Positions 1-7,029 of a DNA stretch of 12,940 nucleotides are shown here, one piece after another. The position numbers and the translations under genes were made by a program. The notes beneath the pieces were generated by a model, which saw only the letters and a list, made by a program, of their open reading frames with translations, made no database searches and had not been told where the DNA came from. Source of the stretch: JBFHES01 sp041584015 (GTDB lineage: Bacteria > Bacteroidota > Bacteroidia > Bacteroidales > M50B96); contig JBFHES010000121.1 in assembly GCA_041584015.1 (NCBI GenBank), positions 1-12,940 of the forward strand. Reading direction: 5' to 3'. Each line of letters starts with the position of its first letter. Position 1 is the stretch's first letter.

Positions 1-960
1 GATGGTACTTTTAGTGATAACACTACGCTCAATCCTATTTACACACCAGGAGCAACAGATCAGAGCAATCTACAAGTTGAGCTAAGCCTTGAGGCAAGTG
101 GCTTGTCCAGTTGTAATGAAAGCGTAACTGCAAGTATCAACCTTCAACTTGTCAATCTGCCTACAGCCAATGCCGGTAACGATGCAACTATTTGCTCAAA
201 TCAGGAACATCAGTTATTTGGTATTGTAAGTAATACCGATAATTTCCATTGGGGAAGTAATGGTGATGGTGCATTCGATAACATCAATTCGCCGTCGGCA
301 ACATACACACCAGGAACAATTGATGCGCAAAATGGTGAAGTAGCGCTAAGCCTATGGGCAGTTGGAGAAAGTGGCTGTGCTGTCACGGTTTCCGACACCA
401 TGACACTTACCGTTCAAACGGCGGCTAATGCTTTTGCTGGCAATGACACTTTGCTATGCGAAAACCAAATCATTCAATTAAATGCATCTATTAGTAATTC
501 TAATAACTTTAGCTGGTCAACTTCTGGAGATGGAATCTGGACCAATCAAAGCTCACTCACTCCGAGCTATTTGCCGGGACTAAACGACAGAGCAAATGGT
601 ACTGTCAACCTTGAGTTAACAGCACTTCCAAATACACAATGCTTAAATGCAAGTGTTGATGCTGTAGTTATTTCATTGCAACAACTACCAAGCATTGATT
701 TAGATGTTGAGTCCTTTGTGTGTAGTGGTTACAGTATTGAACTACAAGGTAGTTTTGAGAACTACAACAACATTAGCTGGAGCACCAATGGCGATGGAGT
801 CTTCGACAATACTTTTATTACTAACCCTGAATATACAGCCGGTAGCAATGATGAAACTAATCAGAGTGTACAATTAAGCGTTCTCATTGAATCCAATGAC
901 GTTTGTTTCGAAAGCGATTCGGCCTTTACAATGCTGCATATAATAGCTCCTCCAATAGTT
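1..960 (+). repeat. Array of 88-codon PKD/Ig-like repeats, four units visible
   Basis: The Gly-Asp-Gly codons recur at 262, 526 and 790, and the Asp at base 1 belongs to a unit whose GDG would start at -2. The spacing is exactly 264 bases (88 codons) each time. Each unit carries an aromatic-Ser/His-Trp run, GDG, Y-x-x-G, a Leu-rich strand and a Cys near its end, and most have an Ala-Gly-Asn-Asp plus Cys opening. The DNA has diverged although the length is fixed. The first unit is cut by the window edge, so the total number is unknown. Confidence 0.85.
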
Positions 961-2331
961 AATTTAGGAGATGACATCAATACAAATACCGCCAGTTATG
1001 AAACACTAAGTCCGGGTATTGATTTCAGTTCTTACGCATGGAGCAATGGCAAAATGTCCAGTAGCATTGAAGTGTACGCAGGCCTATATGGAGCAGGGAC
1101 GTTCGACTATTTCGTTACAGTAACTGATGAATTTGGCTGTACGAACAGCGACACCATTGCATTGATTGTAACCGACACCATTACCTCACAATTAATCGCC
1201 CTACCTGGATCATGGAGTATGTTCTCCACTTACATCGAGCCGATTGAAAGCAACATAGCAGACATGCTTGCGCCATTGGGGACTAATCTGGTAATTGCAA
1301 AAAGCGGAACGGGCCAAACATATTGGCCGGAGTGGGGTGTTAACCTTATTGGAAACATTGCAACGGAACAAGGTTATGCCTTAAAGCTATTGCAGTCAGA
1401 CACACTTGAGATAATTGGTTATCAATTGCATCCGGACACGGTCAATATTGGTCTACCAAACTCATGGAGCATACTTGCATACCTGCGAACAACGCCAGCT
1501 CCGGTTAGCCAGATGTTATCGTCAATTGTAAGCAATATTCATATTGTTAAAAACTACAAAGGACATATCTACTGGCCACAATATGGAGTTAACCTCATAG
1601 GCAACATGCATCCCGGAGAGGCTTGTCAAATTAAGCTCATTGGATCTCAATCTTTTGTTTATCCAGGCAATCACGTGATTTACCAAAAGGCCGCTGTTCA
1701 AAACGCGAGCTGTAAGCATTTCTCAATTCCAAACTCTACAAATAATAACATGACATTGGGAATACCATTATCAGCTTGGGATGAACTTCCTCCGATAAAT
1801 AGCGAGATTGGTGTTCTTGCGCAAAATGGTATGCTGGTAGGAAGCGGACATTTTAGCGGTCGGAACATGGCCATAAGCATTTGGGGAAATGATGAACATT
1901 CAATGGTGACAGATGGCTTACTAAATAAAGAAGAATACACAATTGTTTGCTGGAATGCTCAATCGGAAGAGCAACAAACTCTTCTTATATCTAACTGGTT
2001 TGAGGGTGACAATGCGTTTGCAACAAATAAGATTGCAATTGTTGGGAACATTACGATGGAGCAGACGGATTTTGTGCGCGTTGATCAGAATACACCGAAC
2101 CCATTTGCCCGTGAAACTCAATTCAACTTTTACCTTCCGGAACAATGCCACATTACACTAACCATTTATAATGTTACAGGTGCTATTATGGATGTGCTTG
2201 TTTCAAACAATATGCAAGCCGGAGAGCATCGAATTGCCTACAATGCAGCACATTTGCCGGCAGGTAGTTACTTCTATAAAGTTGAAACAAAAAATGAAGC
2301 AATCACAAAAAAAATGTTGATTGTGCGATAA
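1..2331 (+). CDS. Large secreted PKD-repeat protein with T9SS sorting domain (5' end outside window)
   Basis: The frame is open from base 1, so this is the C-terminal 776 residues of a longer protein; the first apparent start (TTG at 103) lies inside a repeat and is not believable. Domains in order: four PKD/Ig-like units with the W-x3-GDG, YTPG and Cys signatures (to about base 960); one typical PKD unit around 961-1170 ending in VTDEFGC; two copies of an about 84-residue module with SWS and YWP-x2-GVNLIGN (1189-1689); a beta-rich region (about 1700-2060); and a C-terminal T9SS type A sorting domain of about 80 residues, starting near DQNTPNPF and ending KKMLIVR. T9SS proteins cross the outer membrane and are released or anchored to the surface, and the tail is normally cut off. 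I see no catalytic domain, so adhesion or a surface-structure role is inferred. A hairpin terminator follows the stop by 56 bases. Confidence 0.9.
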   Translation, partial: DGTFSDNTTLNPIYTPGATDQSNLQVELSLEASGLSSCNESVTASINLQLVNLPTANAGNDATICSNQEHQLFGIVSNTDNFHWGSNGDGAFDNINSPSATYTPGTIDAQNGEVALSLWAVGESGCAVTVSDTMTLTVQTAANAFAGNDTLLCENQIIQLNASISNSNNFSWSTSGDGIWTNQSSLTPSYLPGLNDRANGTVNLELTALPNTQCLNASVDAVVISLQQLPSIDLDVESFVCSGYSIELQGSFENYNNISWSTNGDGVFDNTFITNPEYTAGSNDETNQSVQLSVLIESNDVCFESDSAFTMLHIIAPPIVNLGDDINTNTASYETLSPGIDFSSYAWSNGKMSSSIEVYAGLYGAGTFDYFVTVTDEFGCTNSDTIALIVTDTITSQLIALPGSWSMFSTYIEPIESNIADMLAPLGTNLVIAKSGTGQTYWPEWGVNLIGNIATEQGYALKLLQSDTLEIIGYQLHPDTVNIGLPNSWSILAYLRTTPAPVSQMLSSIVSNIHIVKNYKGHIYWPQYGVNLIGNMHPGEACQIKLIGSQSFVYPGNHVIYQKAAVQNASCKHFSIPNSTNNNMTLGIPLSAWDELPPINSEIGVLAQNGMLVGSGHFSGRNMAISIWGNDEHSMVTDGLLNKEEYTIVCWNAQSEEQQTLLISNWFEGDNAFATNKIAIVGNITMEQTDFVRVDQNTPNPFARETQFNFYLPEQCHITLTIYNVTGAIMDVLVSNNMQAGEHRIAYNAAHLPAGSYFYKVETKNEAITKKMLIVR
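1189..1689 (+). repeat. Two tandem copies of an 84-residue SWS / YWP-GVNLIGN module
   Basis: Copy 1 has GSWSM at 1207 and YWPEWGVNLIGN at 1321. Copy 2 has NSWSI at 1459 and YWPQYGVNLIGN at 1570. The period is 249-252 bases. Both copies share the order Leu-Pro-x-Ser-Trp-Ser, a Met-Leu helix, an Ile/Val-Lys strand, Tyr-Trp-Pro and a Lys-Leu strand. I do not know a named function for this module. It sits between the PKD array and the sorting domain. Confidence 0.75.
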
Positions 2332-2387
2332 GTCCATGACGAACAACATTTCACATGTAACGGACTAGTTTCTTCGTTCAATTAATT

Positions 2388-2420
2388 AAGCCCTGGTGGA
2401 TATTCCTCCGGGGCTTTATT
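2388..2420 (+). terminator. Rho-independent-type terminator after the T9SS protein
   Basis: AAGCCCTGG (2388-2396) pairs with CCGGGGCTT (2408-2416) through nine pairs including one G-T wobble. After a T-T mismatch, two further G-C pairs close a five-base ATATT loop. The stem is followed by TATTATT. It lies 56 bases after the stop codon at 2331. Confidence 0.7.
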
Positions 2421-2817
2421 ATTCCTAACCACCTTCAAAACATAACACCAACCAGCTAATCTTCAAAACAAGAGTTCCCTACCAATTACAAATCAAAGCA
2501 TAAAATTTGTAGATCGTCCTTTATACTGTTCCTTTAAGCCTGCTCTAAAGAACATGTCTGTACGTCAGAACCTATAACAATACCAAATTTGAGTTGATTT
2601 ATCTTTATTAGGGGACTTACAAAAATAAGAATGCTACCAAGGTCGTATTTTCGCCGTCATATTGCCATCCTCATTACACCTGATTAGTTGAAAGAACCAG
2701 TATTTAAGTATTGAGCAATAACAGGCATGCAGAAGATACAAAACTAAAGAACGGGCAACTCTAACTTTCAGTTATCTAAAATTACCTACACACGATATCT
2801 GTATGGATTAAATGAAT
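2421..2817. other. Intergenic stretch without recognisable gene
   Basis: About 400 bases between two terminators, with the T9SS gene on one side and a minus-strand gene on the other. I see no ORF with a believable start, no RNA gene and no strong repeat. The ends of two convergent transcription units meet here. Confidence 0.5.
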
Positions 2818-2857
2818 AAAAGAAACAGATCCGAAAATCATCGAATCCGTTTCTTTT
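2818..2857 (-). terminator. Hairpin terminator downstream of the minus-strand exported protein
   Basis: AAAAGAAAC (2818-2826) and GTTTCTTTT (2849-2857) pair perfectly over nine bases. Partial pairing continues inward (G-C, A-T, T-A, then C-G, G-C, A-T). On the minus strand the hairpin begins 42 bases past the stop codon and ends in a T-rich run, TTTTATTCATTT. It may also stop plus-strand read-through. Confidence 0.65.
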
Positions 2858-2899
2858 GTTTAATAATATGTTTTCATAAAAAAGCATCTATGCCGCAGC

Positions 2900-3652
2900 T
2901 TAAAGTTTCTTAGCGGCTTTCTTAGCAATCTTGGCAAGTTTCTTTTCCAGATCCTTTAGCAGTTCCTCGCTTGCACTTTCACACAATGGAAGTAATTTTT
3001 TAACATCCATTACAGGAATACCGGCTGCCATTCCAACTGATTTTTTCGATACAGCCGATTCGTTAAAGGCAAATACTCTTTTACCTTCTTTGTTCCACAA
3101 TTTCATTCGCACATTTGCTTTAACTCCAGCAGACCCCATACCACCAATGGCCATTTTAGGAACAAAATTATAATCGAGATAAACGAACATAACACCATCA
3201 ACATCTTTAAATATTTCAAGCATTTTTAAGTCGTTTCTATTTTTCTTTCCTAAGGATTCTTCCATTGGTTTGTAACCAGGATATGCAAGATAACGTTGCA
3301 TAAAAATACTACGTTCATCGTCGCTGGTTTCGCCCCACTTGCTTTCATAATTCTGATACAACTCATTTCCAAGAACCTCCTCTTCCGGCACAATATCAAA
3401 AGGAAACTTTTTTGAATATTCTGTAAAAAAGACCTCATGGAAATTATTTAATACGGAAGTTAAATCGAAATTAGGATTTTCAGCCAAAGAACCAATTGCC
3501 GCCAGCAATGCAGCATTTTCGTTAAGCTCGGAAAAACCAATGTGCTTGTCTACATAAAAGGTAACAACAGCAATCTTTTTGTTTTGCCCAAAACTAGTGC
3601 TAAAGGTTAGCACTAAACTTAAGACAACGAAAATAAATTTAAATGATCTCAT
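2900..3652 (-). CDS. Exported protein of unknown function
   Basis: The 250-residue product starts with a clear signal peptide: MRSFK, a hydrophobic core, then STSFGQ at about residues 18-23, a cleavage context common in Bacteroidota. The mature part begins with an Ile-Ala-Val-Val-Thr-Phe strand, and has a second hydrophobic strand, VDGVMFVYLDY (about residues 150-160), followed by a Gly-rich turn and another strand pair. This alternation of strands and helices loosely recalls periplasmic CsgG/LpoB-like folds, but I cannot assign a family. The C-terminus is a Lys/Ala/Leu amphipathic helix (KKLAKIAKKAAKKL). There is no lipobox Cys, so a soluble periplasmic location is expected. It is a single-gene transcript with its own promoter-like box and terminator. 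Confidence 0.8.
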   Translation of the reverse strand: MRSFKFIFVVLSLVLTFSTSFGQNKKIAVVTFYVDKHIGFSELNENAALLAAIGSLAENPNFDLTSVLNNFHEVFFTEYSKKFPFDIVPEEEVLGNELYQNYESKWGETSDDERSIFMQRYLAYPGYKPMEESLGKKNRNDLKMLEIFKDVDGVMFVYLDYNFVPKMAIGGMGSAGVKANVRMKLWNKEGKRVFAFNESAVSKKSVGMAAGIPVMDVKKLLPLCESASEELLKDLEKKLAKIAKKAAKKL

Positions 3653-3697
3653 CTTTTTGTTTTTAGTTAATTTGAATAATGGTTAGTAAACGCAATT

Positions 3698-3705
3698 CAA
3701 ATATA
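3698..3705 (-). promoter_or_regulatory. Candidate Bacteroidota -7 box for the exported protein
   Basis: On the minus strand these bases read TATATTTG, a full match to the TAnnTTTG -7 consensus of Bacteroidota primary sigma factors, 45 bases before the ATG at 3652. No good -33 TTG is seen at the usual 19-21 base distance, so this is tentative. Confidence 0.35.
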
Positions 3706-3982
3706 GGATTATTTTAATTGCTTTATCTATAAACAGATAACTAATGAGAATTGCTTTAGTTAGACTCGAATTAAAGGAGGAGCAAACCCGTACCCCTTGC
3801 ATGTTTTGTTAAAAACCACGCAATCATTTCTGGGATTCTTTAATCTTACTTACTAACTTTACAAAGAATCTCTTGCTAAGATATCATGCACATAGTGAGT
3901 TATAAATGAAAAATAAATGTCTTCATAAAAATCACCTGCTTAGCGGTTTAAGCCTCCAATATCCAAACTAACAATTTACATA
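3706..3982. other. Divergent intergenic region with an inverted repeat
   Basis: It separates the minus-strand exported protein from the plus-strand propeller lipoprotein. It holds a perfect 8-bp inverted repeat, GATTCTTT (3834-3841) and AAAGAATC (3863-3870), with a 21-base spacer. The spacer contains TAACTTTA (3854-3861), one base off a -7 box. The repeat could be an operator or an mRNA hairpin in the leader of the lipoprotein gene. No further gene is seen. Confidence 0.35.
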
Positions 3983-4996
3983 ATGCGTCTATTACAATTA
4001 ACTCTCATACTGCTCCTTACTCTAGCTTTCGCTTGCAACAAAAATGATGACCCTATAATTGAAGATCCTATTCAGGAGCCGGACTATCTATTGCCAAGAT
4101 CCGGACTTTTAGAAACAAATCCACACGGTTCGGTTAATGAGATTGAATGTGACGACCAAAATAATGTTTGGATTTGCACCAATGGAAATGGCGTAGTTAA
4201 ATATAGCGGTCTCGACTACCAGACCTACACCAACCTAAACTCTGGTTTGGCATCTAATAAGGTAAACTGCATTGTTAGCCATGCCAACAAACTGTATTTT
4301 GGAACAGGCGACAATGGTTTATCTATTTTTGATGGAGCTAATTGGGAGCATTACAATCGGTATAATTCTGAACTGCCGAAAGATGAAATATTTGATATGG
4401 CCATGGATCAATCAGGCACCTTGTGGCTGGTTAGTTACGATAACCTAACCAGCTTCGATGGAACCGAGTTTATCTCAACGCGAATTGACCTGGAAATTGG
4501 TTTATCGCATCCTGCTGTTATTAAGGTTGACAAAAACAATGAAATATGGCTTGGGGGTAATCAGGGATTTTTTAAATATTCGAACCAAACATTTAACGAC
4601 TTTGATCAACCAATCGGAAGCTTGTTCGATTTTGATTTTGACAGTAATGAAAATATATGGCTGGCCAGTCCGGCGTATGGTCTGCAAATGTTTAATGGCG
4701 ATACAACCTATAGATATACACCACCTGACAGCATTAATTTAGATCTAACAATTTTCACTGTGGCAATTGATAGTGAAGACAACATTTGGTGCGGATCGAG
4801 TAATTCATCCTATAGTGGTGCACTTATTAAATTTGTTCCATCAAGCGAACAATGGTCGTACCTTAAATCGCCATCTAATGTTGCTGAACAAGCCTATAAT
4901 GTTACTTCCATGGCAGCAGATAAGTATGACAACATTTGGGCTTCATCCTTAAGGGGATTGTGCATTTATAAAGAAGATGGTGTAACTTATAATTAA
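3983..4996 (+). CDS. Lipoprotein with a seven-bladed two-component-regulator-type beta-propeller
   Basis: The N-terminus is a lipoprotein signal: a Leu-rich core and the lipobox LAFAC, with Cys18 as the lipid-modified residue. NKNDDP and more acidic residues follow, compatible with the acidic export signal that sends Bacteroidota lipoproteins to the outer surface. The rest consists of about 45-residue blades with a D-x2-N-x-[IVL]-W-[ILVCA]-[CGAS] core followed by a G-[LV]-x-x-[FY]-x-G strand. I count seven such cores, from Trp63 to Trp319, matching the Reg_prop propellers found in hybrid two-component sensors and in stand-alone surface proteins. There is no transmembrane helix, kinase or T9SS tail, so a binding or scaffold role is inferred and the ligand is unknown. 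The ATG has an A/T-rich leader and no Shine-Dalgarno. Confidence 0.85.
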   Translation: MRLLQLTLILLLTLAFACNKNDDPIIEDPIQEPDYLLPRSGLLETNPHGSVNEIECDDQNNVWICTNGNGVVKYSGLDYQTYTNLNSGLASNKVNCIVSHANKLYFGTGDNGLSIFDGANWEHYNRYNSELPKDEIFDMAMDQSGTLWLVSYDNLTSFDGTEFISTRIDLEIGLSHPAVIKVDKNNEIWLGGNQGFFKYSNQTFNDFDQPIGSLFDFDFDSNENIWLASPAYGLQMFNGDTTYRYTPPDSINLDLTIFTVAIDSEDNIWCGSSNSSYSGALIKFVPSSEQWSYLKSPSNVAEQAYNVTSMAADKYDNIWASSLRGLCIYKEDGVTYN

Positions 4997-5449
4997 GTTG
5001 AGCTGCTGAAACCGATAGTTATTAATACACCGCATCAATAATATTTAACTAACGATACTGCACATTTACTGGAATGAGGAAGTCATCATGTTTCTTTGCA
5101 GAAGTATGTTATTCAAGCAATAGCTATCCATCCTGTAGTCTGATTACAAAAAGCATTCAAACAATTGTTTCTCAACTACTGAAGCTCTATTACAAAATCG
5201 GACCAACAAAGTAGAAACTAAAAATATTCCTTTTTTCTATTCCGTATTTTGTCGTAAATTGCTTCTCTAATCAAGAATAAATATATAGCCAGGTCTATAT
5301 TGATACTATAAACTTTGCAGTTTTTTCACTTTCAAGGGCATCCTGTTCGGATTTCCATTTACACTGCAATACAGCTTATTAAGAATATATCTTACAGAAT
5401 AAATGCAAGCGTTATAAACTATAATCATCTATAAATAATAAACTGAAAT
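4997..5449. other. Intergenic stretch upstream of the decarboxylase/receptor pair
   Basis: These 453 bases contain no supportable gene. No clear terminator follows the lipoprotein gene. A dyad, ATATAG-CCAGGT-CTATAT (5283-5300), lies 150 bases before the decarboxylase start and could be a regulator site. About 20 bases further is TATAAACTTTG, near to but spaced differently from a -7 box. The length suggests that the promoter of the decarboxylase/receptor pair lies here. Confidence 0.4.
5283..5300. promoter_or_regulatory. Dyad symmetry element upstream of the decarboxylase gene
   Basis: Perfect 6-bp arms ATATAG and CTATAT flank a six-base CCAGGT centre. The arms are pure A/T except for one pair, so chance is a real alternative. 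Its place in the probable promoter region makes an operator role possible. Confidence 0.25.
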
Positions 5450-6952
5450 ATGAAAAAGATTGACCTAACTCCCCCGATGAAGCAGCATATAGAGATGCTT
5501 CGGATTTTAGCTGCAAACCCCATTGTTGAAGCAGCATTTAATGACGCTATTGCTCACGTAGCGCCAGTTCTTTATAATGGAGAAAAAAACCAATGGCTGG
5601 GTAAAGACATTAGTTATTTAATCGAATACTTTAAAGATTGGTTTACCTTTTTACCTACCCCAACAGGTGGTCTCGGAAAGATCCAACCATTCACTCATTT
5701 TTATATCAATAACAAACCTGCTTTTTACTTCTTAAATCAGTTTAAAAGCAGAACACATGGAGTTAGTGAACGTCACACCACCGAAATATTTAATTGGACA
5801 CTTGAATTCATTAAAATGCGAGGCGAATTTATGGATTCAAAAATTTCTGCCCGACATGTTGAAGACTGGATAGCACTTCCCGACACAAAAATAGATCAGT
5901 TTATCATGCCCAAAAGTGGCTTTCAGAGCTTTAATGATTTTTTTACCCGAAAACTGAACTACTTAAAAAATCCAAGACCAATTAGCGAGGAAGACGATTT
6001 TTCAATATTAACAGCAACAGGTGATACCGAGATTAATTTCATTCAAACCGACCTTACCCTAGCTACCAGCCTAAACGTTAAAACAAGGCAACTAAACGTA
6101 AACGAATTACTGGATTCATCTATATACGCTAAGCACTTTGTTGGTGGAACAGCCATGTCGTGTGTATTAATGCCTACAAGCTATCATCATTATCATTCGC
6201 CAGTTTCGGGGCGCATTGTTGAATCGAAAGAAGTGCCCGGATTGTACAATGGTGTAATGGATGGAGAACATTGGTTTAACGATGGAAATATTGGTGAGAG
6301 CACAACCGACTTTAGTATTTTTGAAGATTTTCATCGAGCATATTATATTATTCGCACAAGAGATTTTGGTTATGTGGCGGTAATTCCTGTTGGACTAAAT
6401 ACCATAAGTACAATTAAGTTCAGTAGTCTTATTACCGATGAATCAACATTGGTACCACCAGGTTCACCTGCAGTAAAAATAAAAAAGGGCGACGAACTAG
6501 GGCATTTTGCCTATGGTGGTTCCTTAAATATTCTACTCTTTCAGAAAGATGTTTTTAGTGCTATTTCTGTTTTAATGGGACAGCGTATTGGCAAGCTCAA
6601 TAATCCAAATTTATTCGATCTTCCTTTAGGACAAACGAAGGAAGGAGCCTGGACTTCCGAAAGCATGTTCTCGCGTGAATTTAAGAAACATTACGCTCAG
6701 TATTATACCTTTTTCCTAAAGCGAAATACTCGAATAAATGTTAATCTATCCTCAGATGCCGCGAAACCAATACTTATTGTGCGCAAAGGTTATGGAGTCG
6801 ACAAAACCATTATTTGGCAAAATAAGCCAAAAGACGATACAGCCATATTCAACGATTATATGGAAGAAGGTTATTATACACTTGAAGTAACAAACGATCA
6901 GGTGAAAACCAACGGAATGTTCTCCATTAATCTTATAAGGAGTCGTGACTAG
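5450..6952 (+). CDS. Pyruvoyl-dependent decarboxylase, PSD superfamily, PsiD-like, with C-terminal beta extension
   Basis: The core (about residues 155-390) has the superfamily marks: NDFFTRKL (162-169), TSYHHYHSP (243-251) with the catalytic-type His residues, PVGLNTIST, and KKGDELGHFAYGGS. Cleavage between Gly357 and Ser358 should turn Ser358 into the pyruvoyl cofactor, giving beta (1-357) and alpha (358-500) chains. The roughly 150-residue N-terminal region resembles the PSDC region of fungal L-tryptophan decarboxylase PsiD, including an [EL]F[ML]xSK-like stretch near 126-131. The Asp of the ADG motif in phosphatidylserine decarboxylases is Thr here (TATGDTE), and, as I recall the sequence, PsiD also lacks it. 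Leu359 follows the Ser, where Thr or Ser is usual. Residues about 420-500 form an extra beta-rich domain ending EEGYYTLEV and GMFSINLI. There is no signal peptide or membrane helix, so it is cytoplasmic. It probably makes an amine from an amino acid; a phospholipid substrate is not excluded. The receptor gene follows after 77 bases without a terminator. Confidence 0.85.
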   Translation: MKKIDLTPPMKQHIEMLRILAANPIVEAAFNDAIAHVAPVLYNGEKNQWLGKDISYLIEYFKDWFTFLPTPTGGLGKIQPFTHFYINNKPAFYFLNQFKSRTHGVSERHTTEIFNWTLEFIKMRGEFMDSKISARHVEDWIALPDTKIDQFIMPKSGFQSFNDFFTRKLNYLKNPRPISEEDDFSILTATGDTEINFIQTDLTLATSLNVKTRQLNVNELLDSSIYAKHFVGGTAMSCVLMPTSYHHYHSPVSGRIVESKEVPGLYNGVMDGEHWFNDGNIGESTTDFSIFEDFHRAYYIIRTRDFGYVAVIPVGLNTISTIKFSSLITDESTLVPPGSPAVKIKKGDELGHFAYGGSLNILLFQKDVFSAISVLMGQRIGKLNNPNLFDLPLGQTKEGAWTSESMFSREFKKHYAQYYTFFLKRNTRINVNLSSDAAKPILIVRKGYGVDKTIIWQNKPKDDTAIFNDYMEEGYYTLEVTNDQVKTNGMFSINLIRSRD

Positions 6953-7029
6953 CACCTCGGATCAAGCTGCATGAAATAGTGGCAAAAAGCCAAATTCTAC
7001 CAAATCGTACACATAAATAGTAAGAACAA

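Noticed and set aside
103..2331. TTG at 103 as start of the T9SS protein
   Set aside because: The frame is open and repeat-like upstream to base 1, and no signal peptide follows the TTG.
3773..3803. Strong Shine-Dalgarno-like AAAGGAGG followed by an ATG
   Set aside because: The ATG opens a frame of only three codons, lies 20 bases away, and the neighbouring real genes do not use Shine-Dalgarno sites.
5088..5123. GAGGA followed by an ATG frame of 11 codons in the intergenic region
   Set aside because: Very short, with no further support.
5450..6952. Simple annotation as membrane phosphatidylserine decarboxylase (psd)
   Set aside because: The PSDC-like N-terminal region, changed ADG motif, lack of membrane helix and extra C-terminal domain fit the PsiD-like branch better. 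I keep phosphatidylserine as a possible substrate only.
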